40,061 bases of DNA from an uncultured cyanobacterium (GCA_903848645.1 CAINGU010000034.1:1-40061); one strand, 5' to 3'. Counted from the stretch's first letter, positions 25,035-33,484 are shown. The notes: generated by a model not told the origin, from the letters alone. Numbers and translations: made by a program.

Positions 25035-25808
25035 TTAATAACCGGTTGCTGTTACGATATTATCAACCACTAGTGGTTGATATTCTGGACTAGAAAAGGG
25101 GCGAAAGTCATCTTTACACAAAGTAGTTATGTGACACAATAGGCGAAACTGAAGTGGTGTAGGTGGTAGATTTACACGCTCTACTTCCAGTCTGACTGAA
25201 CTAGGGTCTTTCCAAATCAGATCAAAAACTTCACTTCGTAAGTAACGCGGACAATAACCTACAATATGATGATCTTCTGTGTTTAAAGTTAATGCTTTAG
25301 TATCATAAGGGTTTTGAAATTCATGAGCTAACCATAACTTTTCTGTTGACACAAAATGATTAATTCTTTCAATGGCACATTTAGGTAGGTGTCGCAGTCC
25401 GTGAGCAAAAAAGTGTAATTGATATTCTCCTTTTTCATCTGCTTTTGGACATGGGAAAACAGCAAGACTATCTGTTTCTCGTTGTCCACCACTTCGGGCT
25501 AAAATTGCGAGGGGATCATCTTCTGGTTCTGAAATATTTAACCATTGCAGAAAATTAGCATAATCAGGACGTGAACGAGACATCAAACGATTAGAGAAAA
25601 CTGGAAATAAATGGATTGATGTATATACTTTTTCTAAATCAGGAAATGAATATAAAGGTTCAAAACCACAAGTATTTTGTGCCTCTTTGACACTTTGGGT
25701 ATAAACAAATTTGTACTTTGTGCCATCATAAGTCAATCTACCAATTGTAAACCAAGAGCGACTATGGGTATCTTGCCAAGCTAGAAATAGTGTTTGAGGT
25801 GTTTTCAC
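25035..25808 (-). CDS. HipA-N-like/HIRAN-domain protein
   Basis: A 257-residue protein. Residues about 6-92 resemble the N-terminal part of HipA (LAWQDTHSRSWFTIGRLTYD, FPDLEKVYTSIHLFPVFSNRL, RPDYANFLQWL), and residues about 130-215 contain a HIRAN-like domain (FQNPYDTKALTLN, HIVGYCPRYL). HIRAN domains bind DNA 3-prime ends or modified DNA in helicase and defence contexts. The gene overlaps the upstream HipA-like kinase by four bases (ATGA), so the two are translationally coupled and probably form one complex. No HipB-type HTH antitoxin is present in this pair. Whether it is antitoxin, effector or adaptor is unknown. Confidence 0.7.
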   Translation of the reverse strand: MKTPQTLFLAWQDTHSRSWFTIGRLTYDGTKYKFVYTQSVKEAQNTCGFEPLYSFPDLEKVYTSIHLFPVFSNRLMSRSRPDYANFLQWLNISEPEDDPLAILARSGGQRETDSLAVFPCPKADEKGEYQLHFFAHGLRHLPKCAIERINHFVSTEKLWLAHEFQNPYDTKALTLNTEDHHIVGYCPRYLRSEVFDLIWKDPSSVRLEVERVNLPPTPLQFRLLCHITTLCKDDFRPFSSPEYQPLVVDNIVTATGY

Positions 25809-26734
25809 TGTAATAATTCCTTTAAATTAAGTAGTTTATTTTGGTTCAATTCCAGAATCTTTTGTGCAAATTCGACTGCTATATTTGATATCCGCTTTTG
25901 TGGAATCCGGTTTAAAATTAAGAGGGTATCTACTTTAGATATGCGTTCAAGATGCTCTAGCCAAATCATAGCGGCTTGGGGATAACGAAGCGCAGCCTGG
26001 TAAAATACATCAAAAGTTTTCAGGGGCTTTTTATCTTCTGCACTACCATAAAAAGCAGATTTGCACTTGTTGATATATGAATCCACCGAGCATTTTTGTC
26101 TCTTTTCGTCATATAGTTCCCGTCCCAAAGAAGAGGCATGATCATAAGTTGGTGCTAAGTGTATAGTTTCTGTTATATTGGGTGTCAATTTACTTCTTAC
26201 TAAACCCCAATTGTGATGGTGACGATCTCCATTACCAATCCAAGCATCTAACATGAGGTAGCCAACAAACACTTCTACAGCTTTCTGAATACTACTTGGT
26301 GCTGTCCAACCAATAGGGAGATTAATATGATCTGCTTCTAGCACTTTTAGCACAATATCTATTGTATGTTGTGAAACGCCATATTTTTCAAATGTGGGAT
26401 AGTTCGGCATAATTGGAGTGAGAATTTCATTGCCATGAATTAGTGTCTCGCCTTTTGATAAAAATGAAGGGGAAACTACACCAAGATTTCCTTCCCAAGT
26501 TTCTGCTAGATAATAAATAGCATGGGGTAATCCTAAAAGCTCACACAATTCAGATGCAACTTTTTCTGCCCAGTCCTGTCCGATATATTGTGATTTTATC
26601 TGTTTATATAAACAATAGTCAAGTTCTTTATGCTTAAACCAAAATTTTGTATTAGTCCCTATTACCTCATCATGGGAAAGTTCATAATACTCTTGGACGA
26701 CAAAAATAATAGGAAATTCTGGCTTAAATTCCAT
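25805..26734 (-). CDS. HipA-like Ser/Thr kinase
   Basis: A 309-residue protein. The core GNGDRHHHN (167-175; catalytic Asp170, Asn175) and the Mg-binding Asp in APTYDHASSLG (Asp198) match the C-terminal kinase half of HipA-like proteins, which phosphorylate Ser/Thr of targets such as tRNA synthetases. LYKQIK near 42-47 can supply the ATP-binding Lys. Compared with HipA (about 440 residues), the N-terminal subdomain is missing and appears to be encoded by the downstream gene, making a split system. Upstream is a hicAB locus in the opposite direction. Start ATG at 26734. Confidence 0.78.
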   Translation of the reverse strand: MEFKPEFPIIFVVQEYYELSHDEVIGTNTKFWFKHKELDYCLYKQIKSQYIGQDWAEKVASELCELLGLPHAIYYLAETWEGNLGVVSPSFLSKGETLIHGNEILTPIMPNYPTFEKYGVSQHTIDIVLKVLEADHINLPIGWTAPSSIQKAVEVFVGYLMLDAWIGNGDRHHHNWGLVRSKLTPNITETIHLAPTYDHASSLGRELYDEKRQKCSVDSYINKCKSAFYGSAEDKKPLKTFDVFYQAALRYPQAAMIWLEHLERISKVDTLLILNRIPQKRISNIAVEFAQKILELNQNKLLNLKELLQ

Positions 26735-26863
26735 GAGCTTATTAACAGTAGATATTATCTGGATTCAGTCTAGCCTGTTTAGTATGTCACATAGTATTTT
26801 ATTATTCCAAGAATAGCGATCGCATCCGCATCCCCAATGTATCATTTTCCCATCTCTCGATGA

Positions 26864-27001
26864 GAAATAGATTCCCATGAAAGACTGATACTCTCAAATA
26901 ATGATCGCTTCACCATAGTCCGCAACCCCAAAGATGAACTAAAAACTGGCACTTTCAAAGCAATGTTAAATCAGCTTGGAATTGAAGATCATGAAATTTA
27001 A
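26864..27001 (+). pseudogene. hicA remnant
   Basis: An open frame without a start after TGA 26861-26863 encodes EIDSHERLILSNNDRFTIVR NPKDELKTGTFKAMLNQLGI EDHEI then TAA. DSHxx, followed by FTIVRNPKDELKTGTF and LNQLGI, matches the C-terminal half of HicA mRNA interferases (family G-S-H catalytic His, then KPLKxGTLRxILxQAGI). The N-terminal third is missing, so the toxin is inactive. It ends 13 bp before the preferred hicB start. Confidence 0.72.
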
Positions 27002-27014
27002 CACTGGGATTATT

Positions 27015-27449
27015 ATGACTCAATTTGTATATCCAGCCCTGCTGACTGCTGATGAAAAAGATGGTGGATTCGTGATGACATTTCCTGATTTACCAGAAGC
27101 CATTACTCAAGGTAATTCCTGGGAAGAAGCACTTAATGAAGCTGCTGATTGTTTAGAAGAAGCTATCGCTCTTCGGATTGATGATAAGCTAGAAATACCG
27201 CAACCATCACAACCCAAAAATCAAGAGTATTTAGTAGCCGTACCAGCACAGACAGCCATAAAAGCCGCACTATATCTAGTAATGCGTGAAAAAGGTATTA
27301 GTAAAGTCCAGCTTGCTTCTACTCTCAATATCCATGAAAAGGAAGTCAGACGTATTCTAGATCCCCACCACGCCACAAAATTATCTACAATGGAACGGAC
27401 TCTAGCGGTACTCGGACAACGAATTGAGTTACAAATCACCGCAAAGTAA
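27015..27449 (+). CDS. hicB: HicB-family antitoxin
   Basis: 144 residues from ATG 27015 (MTQFVYPALLTAD), preferred over ATG 26976 because the latter lies inside the hicA remnant. The N-terminal ferredoxin/RNase-H-like fold has GGFVMTFPDLPEAITQGNSWEEALNEAADCLEEAI, and a C-terminal XRE-type helix-turn-helix (MREKGISKVQLASTLNIHEKEVRRILD) binds its own promoter. HicB neutralises HicA; since only a fragment of hicA remains upstream, this is a solitary antitoxin. GGGA at about 27006 may be the ribosome site. Confidence 0.85.
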   Translation: MTQFVYPALLTADEKDGGFVMTFPDLPEAITQGNSWEEALNEAADCLEEAIALRIDDKLEIPQPSQPKNQEYLVAVPAQTAIKAALYLVMREKGISKVQLASTLNIHEKEVRRILDPHHATKLSTMERTLAVLGQRIELQITAK

Positions 27450-27546
27450 AAGTTTAAGCATCCCTGATATAGCTACGCCATGCTATCAGACATTAATTCA
27501 GATATCCGACTTCTTAAAAAAGTCGGGTATCTATCAAAAATTGATA

Positions 27547-28542
27547 CTAACCTATCAATTTCTGCCAAGTCATCGCCCCAATAATACCATCAGCCGTTAA
27601 ACCATTTTGCTGTTGAAATTTCTTCATTGCTGCTTCCGTTTGCGAACCATAGATACCATCAGGATTAGCACCTATACGAAATTGTAAATATCTGATAATC
27701 ACACCACTAGCATGAGTTCCTTGAACAACTCGTTTAGCTAATATTTGATTGATAGCATCCCAAGTAGTATTACCTACTATTCCCGTTGGTAAAATTCCCA
27801 CAATTCTCTGAAATTTTTCCGTTGCCGAAGATGTAGCCGCTCCCATGCCATTATCTTCTACAAGGGGCTTATTATTTTTATCAGTAATTTTCAGACGATT
27901 TAAAGCCTGTTGTAGTCTCAGAATGCTCTTATCTTTATTCTGTTCTTCATCTATAACAGGATTTGCAGGAGCATTAGGAACAGGATTTACAGGTACATTA
28001 GGAGCAGGATTTATAGGAGTGGTTGTGGTTGCTACTTTACCCGTTAAACCGGCAACTATGGCATTGGCCATTGCTTCACCATCATATATTTGCATATCTT
28101 TGGCAGAATCAATGAAGCAACCTTCTACAAGAATTCCCGGCATATTTGTTCTTCTAAGAACATACAAGTGTGAACCACTTTTAACACCACGATTAAAAAA
28201 GCCTAATTTGACAATTTCATCTAATACATTTTGGGCAACTTTTTTGCCAGCATCACTAATAGCAAATACTTCTGTGCCATTAGCTTGTCCGTTAAAGCAA
28301 TTAAAATGAATAGATACAAAAAAATCTACTCCGTTATTATTGGCTTTCTCACAGCGGCTACCTAAAGATTGATTTACTGTACTGGCACTATTCGGTTTAC
28401 ATGAAATGACTGTATGTCCTAAACTTTCTAATTTAGCTATAACCTTTTTACCCACCTCTACAGTTAAATTATCTTCAAATTTGATGCCATTAGCTCCTGT
28501 ATCGGGAGGGCAATTATGTCCCATATCAATGCCGTATTTCAT
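27547..28542 (-). CDS. N-acetylmuramoyl-L-alanine amidase with two peptidoglycan-binding domains
   Basis: 331 residues from ATG 28542 (MKYGIDMGHN), fixed by AAGGAG at 28549-28554 six bases before it; the 13-residue longer start is not preferred. Amidase_3 domain covers residues 1-185: His9 (MGHNCPPDTGANG), Glu23, His of SIHFNCFNG and the catalytic Glu of VEGCFID. A proline-rich linker (about 190-215, TPINPAPNVPVNPVP) leads to two PG_binding_1 domains (about 225-285 and 295-331, NPDGIYGSQTEAAMKKFQQ). There is no signal peptide, so it is either exported by other means, released on lysis or phage-like. It hydrolyses the MurNAc-L-Ala bond. Confidence 0.9.
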   Translation of the reverse strand: MKYGIDMGHNCPPDTGANGIKFEDNLTVEVGKKVIAKLESLGHTVISCKPNSASTVNQSLGSRCEKANNNGVDFFVSIHFNCFNGQANGTEVFAISDAGKKVAQNVLDEIVKLGFFNRGVKSGSHLYVLRRTNMPGILVEGCFIDSAKDMQIYDGEAMANAIVAGLTGKVATTTTPINPAPNVPVNPVPNAPANPVIDEEQNKDKSILRLQQALNRLKITDKNNKPLVEDNGMGAATSSATEKFQRIVGILPTGIVGNTTWDAINQILAKRVVQGTHASGVIIRYLQFRIGANPDGIYGSQTEAAMKKFQQQNGLTADGIIGAMTWQKLIG

Positions 28543-28548
28543 TTGTAT

Positions 28549-28554
28549 CTCCTT
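28549..28554 (-). promoter_or_regulatory. Strong Shine-Dalgarno of the amidase
   Basis: AAGGAG on the minus strand, six bases before ATG 28542. It decides against the upstream ATG at 28578. Confidence 0.8.
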
Positions 28555-28705
28555 AATTGAGTTTCTCAGTATTCCCAAAGTCTGCTACTGGTTAATATAG
28601 TTCCAAAAAGCATAGACATTATTTTAATCTCTAGGTAGAGATTCCCCCATAAATCCCCAACAATGTTTAAGATCAAGGTAAAGAAATATTTCGTAACAAA
28701 AGCGC

Positions 28706-31700
28706 ATGAAACGCATTGTCTTGATTGCTGGGTTTGAATCATTTAACGCGGACTTGTACCGAAAAGCGGCTGATTTGGCTAATTCTCGGTGTCCAGAGTT
28801 GGATATTCGCGTATTTAGCGATCGCAATATTACCACCAATAGCACGGAAGTAGAAGCAGCACTCAAAGACGCAGATGTATTCTTTGGCAGCTTACTCTTT
28901 GATTATGACCAAGTTATGTGGTTGCGCGAGCGTGTCGCTAATATCCCCATTCGTCTCATTTTCGAGTCAGCACTGGAATTAATGAGTTTAACCAAAATTG
29001 GTGCATTTGCCATTGGTGACAAACCCGCAGGAATGCCCAAACCGATTAAATTCATCCTTGATAAATTCAGTAACGGTAAAGAAGAAGACAAACTTGCTGG
29101 TTATATCAGTTTCCTAAAAATTGGACCAAAATTATTAAAATTCATCCCAGTCCAAAAAGTCCAAGACCTACGTAACTGGTTAATTATCTATGGTTACTGG
29201 AACGCCGGCGGTTCAGAAAACGTCGCTTCCCTATTTTGGACAATTGCGGAAAAATACTTAGATTTAAAAGTCGGAGATATACCGCCACCCATCGAAACCC
29301 CTGACATGGGGTTATTACATCCCGACTATCAAGGATTTTTTACATCACCCCGTGAGTATTTACAATGGTATCGTGTGGGGCGAGTGTTTCACCTGTCAGA
29401 TAATAAGGGCGGGCAAGATGCCCACCCCACAAAGCCAGTCATAGGTATCCTAATTTACCGAAAGCACGTCATCACCAAATTGCCCTATATTCCCCAACTA
29501 ATCCGCTATTTTGAAAAAGCGGGTTTAATTCCCTTACCCATCTTTATCAACGGTGTAGAAGGTCACGTAGCCGTCAGAGATTGGATGACAAGTGACTACG
29601 AAACCCAACAACGTCAAATAGGTAATATTGAAACTCCCTCACTTTCCTCAGAAGCGGTAAAAATTGATGCCATAGTTTCTACTATTGGTTTTCCCCTTGT
29701 TGGTGGTCCGGCTGGTTCAATGGAAGCCGGAAGACAGGTGGAAGTTGCTAAACGCATTCTTACAGCTAAAAATGTTCCTTATATAGTTGCTGCACCTTTA
29801 TTAATTCAAGATATTCATTCTTGGACAAGGCAAGGCGTAGGCGGTTTACAAAGTGTTGTATTGTACGCTTTGCCAGAATTAGATGGCGCAATTGATACAA
29901 TTCCCCTTGGTGGTTTAGTCGGGGAACAAATTTATTTAGTTCCTGAACGAATGCAGCGATTAACTAATAGAGTTAAAAGCTGGGTTTCCCTCCGCCAAAA
30001 ACCTATTTCCCAACGCAAAATTGCCATTATTTTATATGGTTTTCCTCCTGGTTATGGTGCGGTAGGAACTGCTGCATTATTAAACGTTCCTCGCAGTTTA
30101 ATTAAATTACTTCATGCACTCAAAGAACAAGGTTATACAGTTGGTGATATTCCCGAAGATGGTGAGGAATTAATTCGCCAAATTAAAGCAGCCGATGAAA
30201 TTAATCCCCTAGTAGAAAATAACAAAAAAGATATTACAACTGTTAAGGCAAAAACCCTAGAAAAATGGTTAGGCTATCTTTTCACATCTCGCATTGAAAA
30301 ACAATGGAAATATCTCACTGGTAGCGGGATTAAAACTTATGGTGATGAATTTAATATTGGTGGTGTGCAATTAGGAAATGTGTGGATAGGTGTGCAGCCA
30401 CCTTTGGGAATTCAAGGTGATCCGATGCGGTTAATGTTTGAACGAGATTTAACACCCCATCCTCAATATGCAGCTTATTATAAATGGTTACAAAATGATT
30501 TTCAAGCTGATGCAATTGTTCATTTTGGAATGCACGGAACTGTTGAATGGTTGCCCGGTTCACCATTAGGAAATACGGGTTATTCTTGGTCTGATATTCT
30601 TCTAGGAAATCTACCAAATTTATATATCTATGCAGCAAATAATCCTTCAGAATCAATTTTAGCTAAACGTCGCGGTTATGGGGTGTTAATTTCTCACAAT
30701 GTCCCTCCCTATGGCCGCGCTGGTTTATATAAGGAATTGGTAAATATCCGCGATTTAATTGCTGAGTATCGGGAAGATACAGAAAAAAATTATCTGTTAA
30801 AAGAAGGAATTTGTAAAAAGATTGTTGATACTGGTTTGGAGGTAGATTGTCCTTTTGATGATGCGAAAAGGTTAGGTATTCCCTTCACACCGGAAAATGT
30901 GAGGATGTTTAGTAATCACGCTTTTGATCATTATTTGGTGAAGTTGTATGAGTATCTCCAAGTTCTCGAAAATCGTCTTTTTTCTTCTGGGTTACATACT
31001 TTAGGTGAAGCACCGAATCAGGAGGAGTTAACTGGTTATTTAAATGCTTATTTTGGGGAAGAGAATGAACCACGAAGGAGCGAAGAACACGAAGGAAGAA
31101 AAGAAGAAGAAAGAAAGGAAATTACAAGGTTATTAAATCAGTCAACTGATGAGTTAACTAATCTTTTAAGGGGTTTAAATGGTGAGTTTATTCCTCCTGC
31201 ACCTGGTGGGGATTTGTTGCGTGATGGTGCTGGAGTATTACCTACGGGTAGGAATATTCATGCTTTAGATCCTTATCGTATGCCTTCTCCTGCGGCTTTT
31301 GCACGGGGTAAGGAAATTGCTAAGAAAATTATTTCTCAGTCTTTGGAGGAAAATAAGAAATATCCTGAAACTGTGGCGGTTTTATTATGGGGTTTGGATG
31401 CTATCAAAACTAAGGGTGAATCTTTGGGGATTCTCTTAGAATTGGTGGGTGCTGAACCTGTGAAGGAGGGAACTGGCAGAATTGTTAGATATGATTTAAA
31501 ACCTTTATCTGATGTGGGACATCCGCGGATTGATGTGTTAGCAAATCTATCGGGTATTTTTCGGGACAGTTTTGTAAATATCATTGAATTATTGGATGAT
31601 TTATTTCAACGGGCTGCGGAAATTGATGAACCGGAGGAAATGAATTTTATTAGAAAACACGCTTTGATTTTGAAAGCTAAAGGTGTGGAAAATTCTTCCG

Positions 31701-32419
31701 CAAGATTGTTTTCTAATCCTTCTGGTGATTTCGGTTCTTTGGTTAATGATAGAGTTGTTGATGGTAATTGGGAATCTGGGGAAGAGTTGGGGAATACTTG
31801 GGAAAGTCGCAATGTCTTTAGTTATGGTAGAAGTGATAAAGGACAAGCTAGGCCGGAAGTATTGCAGACTTTATTGAAAACTAGCGATCGCATTGTTCAA
31901 GAAATAGATTCGGTAGAATATGGTTTGACTGATATTCAGGAATATTATGCCAATACCGGAGGTTTGAAAAAAGCCGCAGAAAAACAAAGCGGGAAAAAAG
32001 TTACAGCTAGTTTTGTCGAAAGTTTTTCTAAGGACACTACACCCCGCAATTTAGATGATTTATTGCGAATGGAATACAGAACTAAGTTATTAAATCCTAA
32101 ATGGGCTGACGCAATGGCTAATCAAGGTTCTGGTGGTGCTTTTGAAATTTCTCAACGCATGACGGCTTTAATTGGTTGGGGTGGTACTGCTGATTTTCAA
32201 GATGATTGGGTTTATGATCAAGCCGCAGAAACTTATGCTTTAGATCCAGAAATGGCGGAAAAATTACGCAAAGCCAATCCTGAAGCTTTTAGAAATATCG
32301 TGGGGAGAATGTTGGAAGCATCGGGACGCGGTTTATGGCAAGCTGATGGAGATAAGTTGGATAAATTGCGGAAGTTGTATGATTTAACTGATCAACAATT
32401 GGAAGGAGTCACAGTTTAA
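28706..32419 (+). CDS. ChlH/CobN-type magnesium chelatase H-like subunit
   Basis: A 1237-residue protein of the ChlH/BchH/CobN family. The N-terminus (MKRIVLIAGFESFNADLYRKA) differs from the main cyanobacterial ChlH, so this is probably the second, shorter copy that some cyanobacteria keep. Recognisable segments include YWNAGGSENVASLFWTIAEK, VSTIGFPLVGGPAGSMEAGR, FGMHGTVEWLPG (His, metal/porphyrin region), SQRMTALIGWGG and a C-terminal EMAEKLRKANPEAFRNIVGR. With ChlI and ChlD it would insert Mg2+ into protoporphyrin IX; those subunits are not nearby. A cobalt-chelatase role is possible. Two apparent repeat-derived insertions are present, at residues about 223-242 and 788-803. The frame is intact. 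Confidence 0.85.
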   Translation: MKRIVLIAGFESFNADLYRKAADLANSRCPELDIRVFSDRNITTNSTEVEAALKDADVFFGSLLFDYDQVMWLRERVANIPIRLIFESALELMSLTKIGAFAIGDKPAGMPKPIKFILDKFSNGKEEDKLAGYISFLKIGPKLLKFIPVQKVQDLRNWLIIYGYWNAGGSENVASLFWTIAEKYLDLKVGDIPPPIETPDMGLLHPDYQGFFTSPREYLQWYRVGRVFHLSDNKGGQDAHPTKPVIGILIYRKHVITKLPYIPQLIRYFEKAGLIPLPIFINGVEGHVAVRDWMTSDYETQQRQIGNIETPSLSSEAVKIDAIVSTIGFPLVGGPAGSMEAGRQVEVAKRILTAKNVPYIVAAPLLIQDIHSWTRQGVGGLQSVVLYALPELDGAIDTIPLGGLVGEQIYLVPERMQRLTNRVKSWVSLRQKPISQRKIAIILYGFPPGYGAVGTAALLNVPRSLIKLLHALKEQGYTVGDIPEDGEELIRQIKAADEINPLVENNKKDITTVKAKTLEKWLGYLFTSRIEKQWKYLTGSGIKTYGDEFNIGGVQLGNVWIGVQPPLGIQGDPMRLMFERDLTPHPQYAAYYKWLQNDFQADAIVHFGMHGTVEWLPGSPLGNTGYSWSDILLGNLPNLYIYAANNPSESILAKRRGYGVLISHNVPPYGRAGLYKELVNIRDLIAEYREDTEKNYLLKEGICKKIVDTGLEVDCPFDDAKRLGIPFTPENVRMFSNHAFDHYLVKLYEYLQVLENRLFSSGLHTLGEAPNQEELTGYLNAYFGEENEPRRSEEHEGRKEEERKEITRLLNQSTDELTNLLRGLNGEFIPPAPGGDLLRDGAGVLPTGRNIHALDPYRMPSPAAFARGKEIAKKIISQSLEENKKYPETVAVLLWGLDAIKTKGESLGILLELVGAEPVKEGTGRIVRYDLKPLSDVGHPRIDVLANLSGIFRDSFVNIIELLDDLFQRAAEIDEPEEMNFIRKHALILKAKGVENSSARLFSNPSGDFGSLVNDRVVDGNWESGEELGNTWESRNVFSYGRSDKGQARPEVLQTLLKTSDRIVQEIDSVEYGLTDIQEYYANTGGLKKAAEKQSGKKVTASFVESFSKDTTPRNLDDLLRMEYRTKLLNPKWADAMANQGSGGAFEISQRMTALIGWGGTADFQDDWVYDQAAETYALDPEMAEKLRKANPEAFRNIVGRMLEASGRGLWQADGDKLDKLRKLYDLTDQQLEGVTV
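29374..29431. repeat. Palindromic repeat embedded in the chelatase gene
   Basis: TGTGGGG (29374-29380) and CCCCACA (29425-29431) are inverted ends around a 58-bp segment whose centre contains GGGCA-AGA-TGCCC (29411-29423), the same core as the intergenic elements at 4382, 18548 and 22454. It is translated in frame as part of the segment RVFHLSDNKGGQDAHPTKP. Confidence 0.6.
31066..31115. repeat. CACGAAGG-type repeat embedded in the chelatase gene
   Basis: AACCACGAAGGAGCGAAGAA then CACGAAGGAAG and a purine-rich run, a word family that I recall from intergenic regions of filamentous cyanobacteria, lies in frame and encodes a very charged stretch (PRRSEEHEGRKEEERKE). Boundaries are approximate. 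Confidence 0.5.
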
Positions 32420-32425
32420 TTGTAG

Positions 32426-32452
32426 GGTGCGTTAGCCGCAGCGTAACGCACC
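32426..32452. terminator. Hairpin between chelatase and doc
   Basis: GGTGCGTTA (32426-32434), loop GCCGCAGCG, TAACGCACC (32444-32452) give a perfect 9-bp stem just after the chelatase stop, between convergent genes. This palindrome is a common cyanobacterial intergenic repeat and may act as a bidirectional terminator. Confidence 0.6.
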
Positions 32453-32469
32453 ACATCTCAACTCATATT

Positions 32470-32883
32470 TTAAAATAGTTCTATAATACAATCTCTCAAT
32501 ATCTCAATCAATTCTTCTTTACTCACTTTATTATCAGCAACCTGTATCGTTAATTTCTCTCCTTCTTCTGGTGTCATGTTCAGTTCATAATCATTCAAGT
32601 TCAAGAATGTCACCATAACACCATATCCAGTTCGCTTGTTACCATCTACAAAAGCATGATTTTTAGTAATATGAAACAAATATGCTGCTGCTTGTTCAAC
32701 AATAGTAGGATGTAAAAACTCTCCCCCAAAACTTGCTTGAGGCTGGTTAATAGCAGATTCTAGCAAGCCTTCATCACGGATACCTGGTTCTCCACCATAT
32801 TGAATGAGAAGCTCACTGTGTATTCTTAAAATCTCTTTTTTATCCTCAATAAATTTAGGATTATGCAAGTTTTCTATACACAT
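32470..32883 (-). CDS. doc: Doc-type Fic-family toxin
   Basis: A 137-residue protein. The Fic/Doc motif HAFVDGNKRTG spans 76-86, and the N-terminal helices IHSELLIQYGGEPGIRDEGLLESAINQP are characteristic of Doc, which inactivates EF-Tu by phosphorylation. The catalytic His and the phosphate-binding GNKR are intact, so the protein looks active. GGGATT precedes the ATG at 32883. Its start overlaps the end of the upstream 207-residue gene by 23 bases, so the two are co-expressed. The usual antitoxin Phd (about 75 residues, YefM-like) is not there. Activity is inferred. Confidence 0.85.
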   Translation of the reverse strand: MCIENLHNPKFIEDKKEILRIHSELLIQYGGEPGIRDEGLLESAINQPQASFGGEFLHPTIVEQAAAYLFHITKNHAFVDGNKRTGYGVMVTFLNLNDYELNMTPEEGEKLTIQVADNKVSKEELIEILRDCIIELF

Positions 32884-33484
32884 AATCCCATTTTTTTATA
32901 GATGCCAAAAACGTTAGTGTGGTTTCCGATTCTTGAGGTGTGATATCATCTTCCAATTCTAGTGATTTAAAAAAATCTTCAGGAAATACTTTAAATTGTA
33001 CACTAGCCTTAATGATTGATTGTATTACGTGTTTTCTTGTTTCTGTAAGAATGTATCTTTCATGCTGCGAATAGGTTACAGAAGAAGCTTCCTCCTTAAT
33101 TTTCTGATATAGTAATAGAGTAGACCTAATCATGTCCATAAAAACTCCTTTACTATGTTCGATAAAACTAAACTCACAGCATTGTTCTAAAATTTCCTTA
33201 ATCAGAAAATTGTATCTAACAAAAAGTATAACTGATGATTGATCCAATTCAACTTTTTCCTTTAATGCCTTAACAAACTTAATAAGTTTATTAAGTTTGT
33301 ACTGTAAATTTTTCACTTTCTCTATAAGTTTATTGAGAGATATTCGTCCGCTATTCTCCAACTCAATTATTTCTGCAAATATTTCATCTTGCGGGTTAGC
33401 ATTATTCAGGCACTTTTCCAGGAATTCTATCTTTTCCTGAAAGTTGGCAATAGTCTCTTCTGGGAGTATAAAGCTGTATACCAT
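32861..33484 (-). CDS. Helical protein of unknown function, partner of Doc
   Basis: A 207-residue, almost wholly helical and highly charged protein (Lys/Glu-rich), with likely coiled-coil segments at about 10-30 and 45-95 (LNKLIEKVKNLQYKLNKLIK, FVKALKEKVEL). It has no membrane segment, signal peptide or recognisable DNA-binding motif. The C-terminal ~50 residues are acidic then aromatic (LELEDDITPQESETTLTFLA). Its last 23 bases overlap the doc gene, so it is translated first and probably works with the toxin. It may be an unrelated antitoxin type or a target; I do not recognise the family. Confidence 0.6.
   Translation of the reverse strand: MVYSFILPEETIANFQEKIEFLEKCLNNANPQDEIFAEIIELENSGRISLNKLIEKVKNLQYKLNKLIKFVKALKEKVELDQSSVILFVRYNFLIKEILEQCCEFSFIEHSKGVFMDMIRSTLLLYQKIKEEASSVTYSQHERYILTETRKHVIQSIIKASVQFKVFPEDFFKSLELEDDITPQESETTLTFLASIKKWDYVYRKLA

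Noticed and set aside
30351-30656. Minus-strand 101-residue ORF inside the chelatase gene
   Set aside because: It is antisense to conserved chelatase sequence (FGMHGTVEWLPG) and has no independent support.
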